A stretch of DNA of 64,000 nt from Clonostachys chloroleuca (GCA_037952775.1 JBANAY010000003.1:24366001-24430000), one strand, 5' to 3'; counted from the first letter of the stretch, positions 42,067 to 54,606 are shown. Program-made: numbers and translations. The notes: generated by a model not told the origin, from the sequence alone.

Positions 42067-43640
42067 ATGAGTCAAGCCGGTAAATCAAGCAAGAAGAGAA
42101 TATATCTCAATGCCTTCGACGCTTGCACTGTTGGCCATACGTGCCCCGGACAATGGCGGAACCCAGCAGACCACTCGTCAGACAAACGAAATCTCGATTA
42201 CTGGCTGGAGACGGCCAAAATCCTAGAGAAGGGCAAGTTCCTATCGTATTTCCTTGCTGACACTGTTGGGGGATTTGATGTGTACAATGGAAGTCGTGAT
42301 CCAGCCATCAAGATAGCCTCGGAATTCCCAGTCACTGACCCGTTCGTGGTAAGTCTTGCCTCGGCCATGAGAGAAGCCACCTTGCTCAGCCGTCTTGTCA
42401 GCCCATCTCTGCCATGGCGGCCGTAACGAAGTCCTTGGGCTTCGGTGTCACTGCATCGACAAGCTATGAAAGACCCTTCCTACTGGCTCGCCGTTTCTCC
42501 ACGCTGGACCATTTCACAAAAGGCCGTATCGGGTGGAACATCGTCACTTCATGGAACAAGTCCAGTGCACTTGCAATGGGGTTGACCGATATCATCCCTC
42601 ACGACGAGCGGTACGCGGCCGCAGATGAGTTGATGGACGTCTTGTACCAGTTAGTTTCCCAACAATACCGTCTCTTGGGTCGCGGGTTAACATGCTGTAG
42701 GCTGTGGGAGTCGTCTATTTCCGATGATGCCGTCGTGAAGGACAAGGCTTCCGAAACCTATATTGATCCGTCTAAAGTCCGGACGATCAAGCACCAGGGA
42801 AAATATCACCAACTCGAAAGCCCGTTCATAGTTGATCCAAGCCCCCAAAGAACACCGTTTCTCTTCCAAGCCGGTACATCACCGTAAGTGTACCCCGTAA
42901 GTGAACCTTTACCATACGACTCGTCTGACTCCTACATTAGCGCTGGATCAGCGTTCGCGGCAAAACACGCCGAAGCCATCTTTGTAGCTGGTCATGTCCC
43001 AGGCACTTTGGCCCCGAAGATTGCCAAAATTCGGCAGCTTGCCGCAGATCGGGGGAGAGATCCGCAGAGTTTGAAATTTTTCCAATGCCTCACACTCATC
43101 CTGGGAAAGACTGATGAAGACGCTCAAGCAAAGCTCGCTGAAATCAAGAAATATCAGTCTATTGAAGGTGGCCTCGTAATCTTCAGCGCCTTTACTGGAA
43201 TAGATCTCAACAAATACGAACTTGATGAGGAAATCAAGCCCGAGGATAGCAAGTCTTCCGCTATTATCCAGTCTGCTTTCAGCAATCTGTTCAACGAGGA
43301 ACAGGGCACTGGAAAATGGACCCCCAGACGAGCAGCCGAGGAGCTATCGATCGGCGGCAACGGAGCTGTCCTAGTCGGAAGCCCCCAAACTGTTGCTGAC
43401 GGTCTGGAAAGGTGGGTAGTGGAAGCTGATGTTGATGGGTTCAATATATCACCCGTTTTGCAGCCGCAATCTTGGAATGATATTGTCGAGCTCCTCGTAC
43501 CTGAGCTACAGTCACGAGGGATCTACTGGGATGAATATGATGCTCCCGGGGGTACCCTCAGGGAAAATGCTCAAGGTAAGGGGAATAGCCGCTTGAGGAC
43601 CGACCATTTTGGTCATAGTTACACATATAATAGAGGATAA
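42067..43640 (+). CDS. FMN-dependent monooxygenase of the NtaA/SnaA/DszA family
   Basis: Four exons, 42067-42348, 42402-42649, 42701-42883 and 42941-43640, give 470 aa. It is a bacterial-luciferase-fold flavin monooxygenase. Readable marks are RIYLNAFDACTVGHTCPGQW, AVTKSLGFGVTASTSYERPF, STLDHFTKGRIGWNIVTSWN, HDERYAAADELMDVLY, the P-Q-x-TPFLFQAGTSPAGSAFA stretch and GTLAPKIAKIRQLAADRGRD. Relatives use reduced flavin from a partner reductase to oxidise nitrilotriacetate, thiophenes, sulfones or other heteroatom compounds. No reductase is seen nearby. Its divergent pairing with the DAL5-type transporter and closeness to the HyuA-DUF917 gene suggest oxidation of a ring or a C-N or C-S bond in the same pathway. 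Confidence 0.9.
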
Positions 43641-44186
43641 AAAGAAATATGAAAGACTTTAATTTGATTTAAAGAACAGTGGTTTCATGATTTGACACCG
43701 CTGTGAATTTTTAGATCTGGCTTTCGCCTTTCCCCGACGCTGATAATGATGGCCTAGTGAACAGCGCCCCAATAAGAAAGGAGATTGCATGAAGTAACAT
43801 TGATTTCCTTTTGAGTGACAAACTCGCGGTTCCAAGCGAGCAACGCTCTCACCTAGAGTTCTTAGACATCGAGTGACTCAAGCATCTACATACTGAAGTC
43901 TATAGTGCCTACCTATTGATAGAGCTGTTACTTTTGGCCCTTGCCTCAGCATGCCGGATACCGTACATACAGATGCCGTTTCGCTTTCTATTCAAGCAAT
44001 CTTCTCTTCTCTTTGCCTTGGATGAGCTACAGACTACTAGTTGAAGGTAACGTGACGCAGCTCAACAAGGCTGTTTGCCATGATGGGTATATTGCACATA
44101 TGTTAACACTAAGAAAATAGAAGAATTATCATTTCAAGTCTGTGCCAGGGAAATACTTCCCGAGCGCATCAAATATAACAGGCAGA
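43641..44186. other. Intergenic between convergent genes
   Basis: No gene is recognised; this is the 3' flanks of the monooxygenase and of the PNPOx-like gene. Confidence 0.5.
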
Positions 44187-45149
44187 TCACAATTCAGCCC
44201 AGTTTACGCTCGAGTTGCTGCCTGCTCCGCGTGCCAATCGACCAAAATCATAAGCTCTTGTTTTGATAGTTTCGGCTAGCAAAGAGAACAAAACCCCTAA
44301 AATAAAGCTTGTGATAGCAATTAAAATAGTCGATTTCGAGGGAAATTGGGCCCTTGAGTGGAAATTCTTTGGTGCTAACGGGCCGATCATCTTTTTCTTC
44401 TGTGCAACATTTTGTTGTTGACCGATGACTCTCGCTCTCTTCATGGCGGGCAAGCCATCCATGCTGAACTGACTGTTTTGTGCCCAGTATCTGAATAAAT
44501 GTAAGCTTATGCCAAACAGTAGGTGAGCGTCACGAGCTTACAGGTCCATGCTTTCCTTCTCGTTGCCCCCTTTGAACTTTTCATCCTTTTTACGGTAATA
44601 TTCATTGAGGGTATCTCTATGAGCCTTGAACTCATATAATGGGACAGAGAAGCCACACGATGTTCCAACTTGGTGAATATCAACTAAAATGATCGATCTT
44701 GCGCCGGGAATGACCTTGACGCTTTGATCACGAACAAAAGATTCAAATTCTGGAGTTTTATTCTCCAGGACGCGACCTGATAAGACTTGTCAGCCAATGG
44801 GTCTTTGTTTCACTCTTTCGCTCCATGTGTTGGGTATACAAGTAGACGGTCTGGTTTTACCTTTTCCCCATAGCCTCACTATTTTGGGAGCGCCCTCGAA
44901 GGCAGTAAGCATGATAGTTATCCGTCGGTTCCCTGTTTCATGAAGATGGGAGAGGGTTTCACAACCACTTCCAGTGAGCTCGAGAAACCAAAACGTCTTA
45001 TCATCAAGGATTCCAAAATATTCTCCTCCTTTTGGCGAGACATTGACGTGGCCGGAGCCGGAAAGTGGTGCTGTGGCAACCCAGAACATCCGCTGCTTCA
45101 GAATCCATGGGGACAATGTCGCCGGAATGGTCTCGTAGAAGACACCCAT
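44187..45149 (-). CDS. Pyridoxamine-5'-phosphate oxidase-like (FMN-binding split barrel) protein with C-terminal membrane anchor
   Basis: Three exons, 45149-44861, 44776-44542 and 44490-44187, give 275 aa. Residues 1-105 match the PNPOx-like split barrel of fungal general-stress type (starts MGVFYETIPATLSPWILKQR; core FWVATAPLSGSGHVNVSPKG and LTGSGCETLSHLHETG, NRRITIMLTAFEGAPKIVRLWGKG). The second part continues the family with GARSIILVDIHQVGTSCGFS and FKAHRDTLNEYYRKKDEK. The last exon adds about 100 residues with a single hydrophobic helix (STILIAITSFILGVLFSLL, about residues 227-246), so it is probably tail-anchored. The family binds FMN or F420; the actual reaction is unknown. Confidence 0.8.
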
Positions 45150-45687
45150 CGCTTTCTCTCGCTGGACAACCTGAGTACGAAGGGTGTTATGTCGACTTGA
45201 TGGTCTAATATCTTGCAGTTGTTGTGCCAGAATATGATTGACGAGGGGAAATGACGATTGATTGCATGCTTACATATTTGTCGGACTTCCTGATACGGAT
45301 AAGCTCCTAGAGCACCTACCGATATCGGCGCCGTGATTCATTTCACGATTCGGCTGAGAAATGGTGAGTTTTATCATCGTGCTGTTGGATCTGATGAGAA
45401 AAAAGTAACATTTTATAGACCATGTCTGTTCTTTTTTATCGAGTTTCCAGGGCCTTACTGGCATGGAGACTTCGTTGAAACGGTGATATCTCTAAGCTCA
45501 GGGCTTTTCATTAACTCGCAAAGCAGGTTTCTAATCGTAGCAATTAAGTTACTGGGCAAAAGGAAATTCCTTATGCAAACTTGCTCATTGTATTCCTATA
45601 TCGCGTGACGTTGATACTCCATGGAGCGCTTTTCTGGATAGCCACCAGCAGCAGCTCATCCTCATAATGATCTCATCGGATTCTACC
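45150..45687. other. Intergenic, upstream of the PNPOx-like gene
   Basis: No gene is recognised. It separates the start of the PNPOx-like gene from the stop of the transporter; both genes run leftward. Confidence 0.5.
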
Positions 45688-47414
45688 TTAGTACACGTAA
45701 AAGTTTGTGGTCTCATCCTCCCGAGCCCTGATTGCCTTGTTCTTTCTCTGGCAGATAATCCTAGCAACCCAGGCCGTGAGTGCTGTAGCAACGCTGAAAG
45801 CTGCCGAACTCGCCATGGCAATGAGATACCGGGGCTCATCGCTGCTAGGCCAGAGATAAGGCGTCCAGACGAAGGAGATGTTCATAATCATGGTCACGAT
45901 ACTGATGGCCACGGCCTTCTTCTCTTTTGTTTGGCCACAGACGCTGCCGCACCAAGCCAAAATGAGAGAGTTGACTCCGTAGGTACCAATAGTGAAAATT
46001 ACCATGGACACGTATCGACCTGCAAGGTTCAGAGTAGCGCCGGCGGCCACGAACCCGATGGTGGCTACAGCCTTGGATGCTGTAATATGCCATGTCCTTT
46101 CATTGAACTTCCCGGACGACCAGGAGACTAAGATAGTGACAGCTCCTGCGATCAGATAAGGAGGACAAGTCAGAACAAGGGTGATGGTTTGGTTGAAGCC
46201 TAGAGTCTTAACAACGGTCGGGAACTAGAAAACGGCATTAGCGATCAATGGCATCCCATCAGCCACCAAGCTTCACACTTACAAAGTTCTTGAACCCATT
46301 AGCTGCTAGATGCAGATGTGCCATAAAGGCAAAGATCCACACAAGAGGGTCTTTCGCTGCCTGCTTGAGCCCGCTAAGTGTATCGGTTTCTCCCTTGTTG
46401 TCGACAGTATCCAGCTCCATCCGGTTGTAGGCAAGATCTCGCTCCTCTTGAGTGAGCCACTTGGTGGTGAGAGGCGTATCTGGCAGTAAAAAGAAACCAA
46501 CAAGAGCAATGACGAAGGTGACGGCGCCCTGCAGAATAAAGAGCCACTTCCAGCCTGCCAGGCCCGCAAGGCCATCCATGCCGTGGAAAATACCTGCGGC
46601 AATCAGGCCGGCGAATGCAGTAGCGAGAATGTTGCCCGTGTAAAGAATGGCAATGCGTGTAGCCACTTCCTTGCGAGTGTAGAACAGTGACAGGATGTAA
46701 ACAGCACCTCTGGAGTCGGTATTAGTTTAATGCTTTCCACGTAGAACGCAGGGGAATACTCGCGGGTAGTAAGGGCTCTCCGTGAGACCAAGGAAGAATC
46801 GAGTGAGGAGGAGTCCGATGTAGTCGTGTGCAACCGCAGTAAGCGCTGACACAATGGCCCAGAGCATCATCATGATTCCCTAATGTCTATTAGTCTAGGG
46901 CATGAAATAATATGGGGGAGTACGCACCATATAACGACTTGGTCGGGTGCGAGTGATGAACATGTTGGATGGGACCTGGCCCAGGATGTAACCGACGAAG
47001 AGAATGCTAACGCAGGTTTGGTATTCTTTCCTAGAGTTAGTACACAGTTGTAAAGTACAAGAGGAAGCTCGATTGAACATACGCTCTCCCTTTAGATTCA
47101 AATCCTTTTCCAGGTTATTCAAGCGAGCAAGTGCGATGGCGTTACGATCAAGATAGTTGAGCCAGTACATGCTCCATAACATTGGCTAAGCACTCGAGTG
47201 TTAGCATAATACTCTTCCTAGGGACAGCTGGCAGGCCACGTACCATGATCCAACGGTCGAGCTTCTTCACAAGAGCAATTTCCTTTGGATCGGTCTTCTC
47301 GTGTGCTCCCGAGTAGTCGACTTTGTCGACGATAGGGACTGGCTTCTCTGCATGCTCAATCTCTGTGGCATGACTCTTGACTTGCTCAAGAACCCTGGGT
47401 TCGGGATTCGTCAT
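45688..47414 (-). CDS. MFS transporter, anion:cation symporter type (DAL5-like), second copy
   Basis: Six exons can be joined. The start is MTNPEPRVLEQVKSHATEIE; the first helix is LWSMYWLNYLDRNAIALARL, the usual family signature. Then come YQTCVSILFVGYILGQVPSN, LLLTRFFLGLTESPYYPGA, ILYTGNILATAFAGLIAAG, LFILQGAVTFVIALVGFFLL and LTTKWLTQEERDLAYNRM. The end is NKAIRAREDETTNFYVY. Relatives import allantoate and other small organic anions. It is closer to the allantoate-permease type than the transporter at 39375 in its first-helix motif. The intron at 46763-46710 (54 bp) needs a GC donor (CC|GCGAGT) to keep the frame and restore the conserved YYPGA motif. Confidence 0.85.
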
Positions 47415-49939
47415 TGTGGCCAATTTGATGAAAAGGAGGATATCAGTGCTTGGTCAAGTTTCAATACCATGTGTTTGAGATCTTGATATTTTGGAAAAGA
47501 GATCGTGAATGAGAGTATGGGAGGAGGGTTTTATATACATTTCCCGGAGAGCGAGGAGCGTATGATGAATGCTCATCTCGCCCGCAACGAAGGGTGGGGT
47601 AGGCTATCTGGGGAAGGGGTTTGAGCTGGGGACCTGGGGTTACCCCAAAAATCAACTCTAACTCTGTTCGGTGGGACTGTGAAGGAACTGTTCCCGGATG
47701 GTGTTCCACACAGCGAGCAACTGTTGGTTGCCTCCCATGCTGTCTAGTGTAAATGTGCTCATATGTAGTACCGCTTACCCATTCGGCTATCTCTCCATGC
47801 TTATCCCCTCCTTTTTCATGCATAGCACAGACCCCCGCAGAGGAATCTCTCCCGGTCTAGGCCTTCCGTTTTCTTCCTTTGCTCCTGGACTACTTTTGAT
47901 AGTGCCTCAACGAGTGGGGTATGGTTGTATACTGGCGGGCGCTGCTGCTAGCACAATGCTCGCTAGAAAGAATTTGGAGATGGAGAACCATCATACTGGC
48001 CCTTGTCATGCCAAGGCCGCCCACTGGAAAGTTCAGGTTTGTTCGGATCCGAAAGCGAAGCATGCCTCATCTACTCTACAGCACGCACGTGCCTCGCAAT
48101 TGTCAACCCATGGACATTCATGGGGACTAGCCCACACAGTGAGTAACGATGGACCTGTCTCTCCGAACTCTAGTATGAGTCAATATCCTGCAACATCGGT
48201 CTGACGGCTACATTCCGGTTTGATCCTATCAAGACAGCCGGGAGGTTCTGGTGCGGTGACATCCGGAACGACCGCCACATATTCAGCTCACTGGATGGTT
48301 CAATACAATATATGATGCCTCATCTCTGCAGAGTGCATCACATCCTGATTAGGCAGGTGATGCAAAAGGTTAGGATACGAGGCCCTCCCCGGACTAAAGT
48401 GACATTCCGGGGCAAGATTGGATAGCTTATTCGTCTTACGCTTATTATCAAGACGGTAGCCGAGCAGTACTAGACAAGGATGTTTTTGGAGGAAGATGTC
48501 ATTCTCCAGTTTTCTAGAACAGAGGTAGATATTTAGTTGCCCGGTGTTGCTTATCTTAGGATACTTGGTTGGGTCTAGACTCTCGGTGGCTGGTTTTGGC
48601 GCTTTTCATGTGATCTTAAATGCCTTGCGCAAACCAGATTGTGGAAGGACAAGTAACTAGACAGCGTAGAGTGTCAGCCTAAGTTGCGCGTGCTAGCTGG
48701 AATGAATATTGATCTGACGCAATGTTTGTATCGCGTTATGCAACCAACTTATTAACAGACTAGCTCGTACGCTAGAACATTTTACGGGGCTTCTATGAGC
48801 TTGGCAGCAGCTCAAGTGCGAGATGGGCGCTTATGGCCAGGATCTATGATTTCTGAGGGAGTGACAAAGACGGTGTAAGGTGCAATTCGGCCCTTCCTCC
48901 ACGTCTGACTCGCTGATCATGACATAGAAGCCCGGCTGGCCAAGACATTTAGAGACATCTAGCTCTGACCCCAATGGAAGCGCCAAGACTCTGCCCTGGG
49001 CGCTAGAACTTTCCCCGCCTTGCCTCATCATGCTCCTCGATGCCACACGAAGCATTTCGTGATGCGGGCAGCTTGAGATTCGCCTCCAATAAACCCCGCA
49101 ACCCCCACACGGTGACATTCAGTTTTGTGACCATGAAACGACGTGTCGGTCATCTTCCGAGGCGGACCACCACCACTTCCCGAAGGATTCTGGACCAACC
49201 CCTCGCCACGAGCCATGATCCTGGATTGGCATTCGTAGCCTCCTGTGATGCGGGGTTTTCCTTGATTGGGGCTCTATTATGATCTTATATAAAAGTAAAC
49301 CGTTATTAATTTTGTTCAATGATTAACGCTCTGCTTTAAATACTCTTATACGACTGACTGAAAAAGAACAAGAGAATGACAAGGAAAACAGGTTTGGGAC
49401 ATCCCCGCGCGTCCAGACACCGAATCAACTTCTCACTTATCCGATTCCGTATAAACAGACAGGGGGCCTATGAGACTTAGCATTGGGCATCTGACCTGGA
49501 ATCGTAGAAAGCGCTCAGTCTGCCACTCAAACGTCACATTTGCTTCAAAAGTCTCATAAATTAGAACAGGCAAGGTGGGAGATAACATATTTCCAAGCGT
49601 GGATGCTCATCTAAGGGAAATATTCAAGGAGTCTTCAAGGGCTAGTATTTTTACTACACCATCAGCAATTACCAACAACCTGCGGGTGCTGCACCACTTA
49701 GGAGCGCGGCTCCTGATAATCCCGCGCCCGATGGCTCACAATTTTTAGCACAATTGTTGCAGTAGAGCATATTTTAGACACCAAAGCCCAGTATGAGCGC
49801 ATAACGCGGAGTCGGTGGTTAGTAGCTGCCTCGGATCGATGTGTTCACCCATTGTTGATAACGAGGACCAAAGTACACTCAGGTCGATCGGGACGCATAA
49901 GTACATCTAACCCTATCTTTAATCTCCAAGGAAGATGAC
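47415..49939. other. 2.5-kb intergenic region without recognised genes
   Basis: Overlapping frames on both strands (for example 47698-48204 on plus and 47461-47823 on minus) have no recognisable motif. It contains the promoter of the transporter and some AT-richer DNA near 49280-49330. Confidence 0.4.
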
Positions 49940-50890
49940 TCGCGTATAATTTACCGCAAGGATGAGGTTGAGGTAAATTTTGACTAGATAAAGCTTCCGA
50001 TGTCAATGCCATGCTTTGACGTTACTGTAATTTGATCCGCAATGTCAGCTCCTCGCTCTTACACAAAAGTACCAGCTGATGCACGTTCCTTTCGAAAACT
50101 TGATGTTGCATTATTCCTGGCACCGCGTCATCGATGTGATCCCAGATCAGCTATTCAATAATATTGTACGCCAGCGTAGAAGGGGGGATACTGCATGGAG
50201 AATAACAGCCTTTTCCACACCATCCTTCTCTCTGGGATTCAAGGCATACATGGTGGGGGGCCAGATTGTACAGCACAGACTCTTCTAGATACACAGCGCT
50301 TGCACGCTGCCTCAAAATTGTCACAATTTACGACGTTCGCTACGCAGTTGACGTGTGTTTTGGCGCCAAAGTTCTGGTACTGCCGCTCAGACTCTCGAAG
50401 AATCAAGTCCAGCAGCAATCGCGTCTCGGACGGATACGCGCAGGGTATGACAGTATCCTACAAGCCCTGTGTGAGGATCAGTGTGTCTGGATATCTGAGC
50501 ATCGCATCGACGACCAGGTCGCTTGGATTTTTCAATGCTGTTTTCCAGACTTTGAATTACTGCCTGAGGATATGCGGGGAAAAAACTTTACTCCAGTAAG
50601 AATTCGATCAGGTTTCTTTACATATTCATTGGTTTGGGTAAGGTCCACCGCAGAGTATGAGCTTTATTTAAGCGGTCAGCCTTCCCATGACCGCCAGGAC
50701 CATTGATGGGGCACTTATCGTGGACGGGGATATCCCCAAATGGAGAAAGGGGGGAGAGAAGCAGTGGGAAAAGAGTAGAGATCCTGAGGCAATTTTTCGG
50801 GTTTCATCTAACGGGGGAGGAACGAAAGGCCATTGAAGGAACCGCCGCAGACATTTCTGTGCAACGATCGGCCGTCTCTCGTGGAATAGC
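49940..50890 (+). pseudogene. Decayed arylamine N-acetyltransferase (NAT)
   Basis: Pieces of a NAT protein occur in order but in shifting plus-strand frames. Near 49975, FD*IKLP matches the N-terminal Y-x-x-RI-x-LP motif, with a stop. At 50050-50170, LLALTQKYQLMHVPFENL and MLHYSWHRVID are typical. At 50180-50205 the catalytic-Cys block RRG-YCMENN is split by a frameshift after RRRG, and the following GFKAYMVGG needs a second shift. At about 50310-50390, IVTIYDVRYAVDVCFGA matches the Asp region, but the usual His-containing SHMVN-type block before it is unrecognisable. At 50550 FELLPEDM and at 50800-50880 FFGFHLTGEERKAIEGT end the gene after further shifts. The length of about 950 bp matches an intact NAT of about 300 aa. 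It cannot make a working enzyme. Confidence 0.8.
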
Positions 50891-53275
50891 GTTTCAAGTA
50901 TCAAACCAGAGGTAGTAGAAAGATAAGCAAAATCGCCTTATGCTTATGATGCATCTAAGTTGCGCGATCACGCACTTAGTCTCTGGAATACAGCCTCTAG
51001 AGAATTGATCTATGCGGATGTCAACTAAATACTGCCTGTATCCGACACTCTCACACTTAAAGGCTTCCGGCTGATTGTGAGCGTATACCATACCATCACT
51101 ATGCCCGTATGCCGCAGAAATATCCCATCGTCCGGGTGGGTTTCGACGAAAGCGTACTAATGTTGATGTGCTCTTATATTGTGACATATCCTACTAGGCA
51201 AGCGCTCCAAATCGTTCCGCAGCCCTAAATTTATGGTTTCACTACAAATTAAAGGAGTGTTTGTTTGGTGTGGGAGGCAAGTTAACAATCCTCAATCGAA
51301 CAATCGGCGTGGTATGGACAGACACTACCAATTCAACGACTCGATGATGGGTAACACAGAAGTAAATTAAAGCTAATTATGAACTTACGAGAATGCAAGA
51401 ATTGGCAAAAACTGAAGAATGTTTTTGTGAGTAAAGGGAAGCATAAAGCCTGATTCACTATCGACACAGGTGTGACAAACTCCTTTTGGAAAAATAAGAA
51501 TAAAAAAATTAGCCAAACCAAATCACTCGTGGCGGTGTAAATATTGGAAACGAGGACGACCGGGAGACACCGAGAATGCAACATGCAGAATTTTGCGCAC
51601 GACGTTGAGGGGGTACGTAAGCTGCCGGCAAAATGTAACAGTAGCTTTGAGCCACCACGAGCCCAGGACCAATGTTATCCAAAGGCCACCTGCTATTTTG
51701 AGTGATGATGAGTAAAAGTGGACTTTGACTGGCCATAAGCTTCTTAATCCGTGCGAAGCTAAGGCTAGGTGGAGGAGAGAAAGGCTTGCATCCCTGTGGA
51801 CCAGACACTCGGTTCTCTGTGCGAATAATTACCGGTCTCGGGTATGGCGACGGTGAATTCTGTTGAATCTAGGAACAAATCCGTTCTTTGGAGTCAATTG
51901 AAGCCCAACCATTTCTGTAACCAGGTTGTGACAAGGATGATGTCTCGAATCGGTTCAGTTCAGTGACGAATACCGCCAGCCGCCCACATCCGCTCCCTTC
52001 TTGGGGCAGCCTGATATCTGAGGGCTTGTATTGCATACACTGTAGCATTTAGAATTCTTCTGAGCCCGATTTACAACTTGCATAGGTTCCTTTGTCTTCT
52101 GATTGCAGGGAATAGCGCATGAACCCCGAACAGGGATGAAACCGAAACGAATCTTTCCAGAAAGCTTATGCGCTGCGTTGTTTGCATTAGTCTCTTGGCG
52201 AAAGCTTAGATACAGGTACTGAGAGCCAGAGCTTCGCGCAATCAGTAAGACAAATTGCCAAAGTAACACTGTCGAAGCTAGCAAAAGACATATACATGGT
52301 TAGAAACTGCCGGCCATCACATCACGCTAAAGCCTCAAATAATATTCCTCCCGGGATATTCATTATTATTCCACTCGCTAATCAAGGCCCGAGTTCCCAC
52401 CTCCACCAGGCACAGAGTCTTACGTACGCTTCCCCCTGCCCCCACCGAGCGGCCCTTTCATTGAGCCCCTTTACACGATGACGGATTGGACGCATAATGG
52501 TGGAGGGCTGAGTGATTTCTTGCCTGCGATTGAAGTTTTAGCACCTATGGAATTGAAGCTCTGAGGTTCGAGGGTTTCACCCGTACCCACCTAGTGGCCG
52601 CATTAGCATTCACACCGATGAGTTAAAACAAGACTGCTTGCGGGCTGCGTAAGCCTCATCCGAGGCTTGTGTAGCTTTTGGCGCTAGCCTGCGCTGGGTT
52701 CGGTCATTCTTGGTCAAAGGCAAGGAATATGCTTGATGTTGTGCTGGGATCATGTCTAATGTTCTCTCCAATCAGAAAATCTGGGATATAATCTGCGAAC
52801 AGGATTGGCTCGGGAGTGAGAATACAGCCCACACTGGCGGCATCGACAGATCCACCAGGTGCAAAGATTCGTCTCGGAGGTCCAGAATCCGGCACTTCGC
52901 CTCGACCCCTGGATAGGTCCCGGAATTCAGCCGGATTCATAATTGCTAATATCTGAGTGGTGGACGCTGCTAGGACACGTCAGCTATCTGTCTACGCAAC
53001 CAGCTTCATGCATCTGCGAAAGGCTGCGAGTTCATTGCAGTCACCTCTATACCATGTTTACCAGCCACGCGGCCCATGTTATCGACGTACATCACAATGA
53101 TGTGGCATGGGCCGCTATGGTTTGAATCTATCTGGGTTGGGTGGTTGGACCTTGAATTTATAAAAAGCAGTATCATTCACATAGCTAAGAAAATAGCTCT
53201 ATAGCTTCAAACCAACCCTTCTTGGTCACATTGCCCAACTACTCCATTCTTACTATTAGCAGTTGTTTTTTCATC
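50891..53275. other. 2.4-kb intergenic region
   Basis: No gene is supported. A minus-strand frame at 51955-52284 looks secreted and Cys-rich but has no ATG at its start. The right end carries a pyrimidine-rich leader before the dioxygenase ATG. Confidence 0.4.
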
Positions 53276-54606
53276 ATGGTGTCTCTCAATTGGCTTATGA
53301 GCGCTGTTTTGCTCACCGGGATGACAGTTGCTCATCCAGGTGAACCTCATGATCCTGAGCAACATAAGCGCGCTCTGGTTGCTCGCGATTTTGCTGCTAA
53401 GCAGCATGCTCGCTCCTACAGCCAATGCTCTAACTCACCACGTGCCCTGGAACGTGAGAAGCGTGCTATCAGTCGACGTATGCAGAAGGTCAACGAGCTT
53501 CGAAACAAACGTGGAATCAAGTCAAGTCGGTTTGCTCTGGCTTCCTATGTTGAGTACTGCAGACTAATAGATTTCAAATAGTTGCTCGCAAAGCAAAGAG
53601 GGACTTGGAAGACCTCCAGAGCTGGGAGGCGATTAACCACAACAAGACTGGCTCCCTCGACTATGACATGTTCACTCCAATCGCCGATATCTTCGGTGCC
53701 AATACTAGCTGCATCCTGGCACCGGAGACTACCAACGGTCCTTACTATATTGTTGGCGAGTACATGCGTTCAAATGTCAAGGAGTCGCTCTGGAGTGAGG
53801 GTGTTGATCTGTTCCTGGAAATCCAGTACATCGACGTCAACACTTGTGAGCCAATTCCAACCGTCGCCGTCGATATTTGGAACTGTAACGCTACGGGGAT
53901 CTATAGCGGCATCTACACTGACGGAAACTATGCTGAGGACGGAGTCAATTCGACCTACCTGCGCGGGATCCAGCTGACCGACCACGACGGTGTCGTCCAG
54001 TTCGAAACTATCTTCCCTGGCCACTACGACGGCCGTGCTACCCACACCCATATCTTAGCCCACATCAACGGTACCCTGAGCCCCAACGGTACTATCCAGG
54101 TCTGGGACGCTCCCATGGCGCACAACGGTCAACTCTTCTGGCCCGAAGATCTACGCGATGAGGTCGAGGCAACTTATCCCTACACCCTCAACACCCAGAG
54201 CATAACCACCAATGATGAGGACATGTGGACGATCGTTCAAGCCGATGAGAGCTATGATCCTTTCCCCCAGTTTGTCTACCTTGGTGACAGTATTGAGGAC
54301 GGCCTCTTTGCCTGGATCCAAATTGGCCTCAACGCAACTGCTGACTACACCGAAGACGATTACTATAGCATCGGTAAGAAAAGATCATGTTGCCTCATTG
54401 ATGGAATATCACAATATTTACTAATACGTTTGATAGCTGGTTATCTTGATGAGACTGGAGGCCACGCTCTGGGTGGACAAGTCGGCGGCAGCCCTGGTGA
54501 GGGTGGCCCTGGCAACGGCACTGGATCTCAGCCTTCTGGCACTGGGGCACCTCCCTCCGGCACCGGCAGCACTCTACCAACCTCGAGTGAGACTACTAGC
54601 TCTTAA
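53276..54606 (+). CDS. Secreted intradiol ring-cleavage dioxygenase
   Basis: Three exons, 53276-53525, 53582-54373 and 54437-54606, give 403 aa. A signal peptide (MVSLNWLMSAVLLTGMTVAH) is followed by a basic helical region, then the intradiol dioxygenase fold. TTNGPYYIVGEY holds Tyr138/139, VAVDIWNCNATGIYSGI supplies the core, and FPGHYDGRATHTHILAH supplies the two His ligands of the Fe(III) site together with two Tyr. The C-terminal 55 residues are a Gly/Ser/Pro/Thr-rich tail (GGSPGEGGPGNGTGSQPSG) without a binding module. Such secreted enzymes are thought to open catechol-type rings of lignin-derived or plant phenolics outside the cell. It lies convergent to the DOPA-dioxygenase-like gene. 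Confidence 0.92.

Noticed and set aside
47698..48204. 168-codon plus-strand frame upstream of the second transporter
   Set aside because: Starts inside the transporter promoter, shows no domain or signal, and overlaps an equally poor minus-strand frame.
51955..52284. Possible small secreted Cys-rich protein on the minus strand
   Set aside because: The frame starts at TTG, the nearby ATG is in another frame, and no intron of normal size restores it. It stays a curiosity unless transcripts support it.
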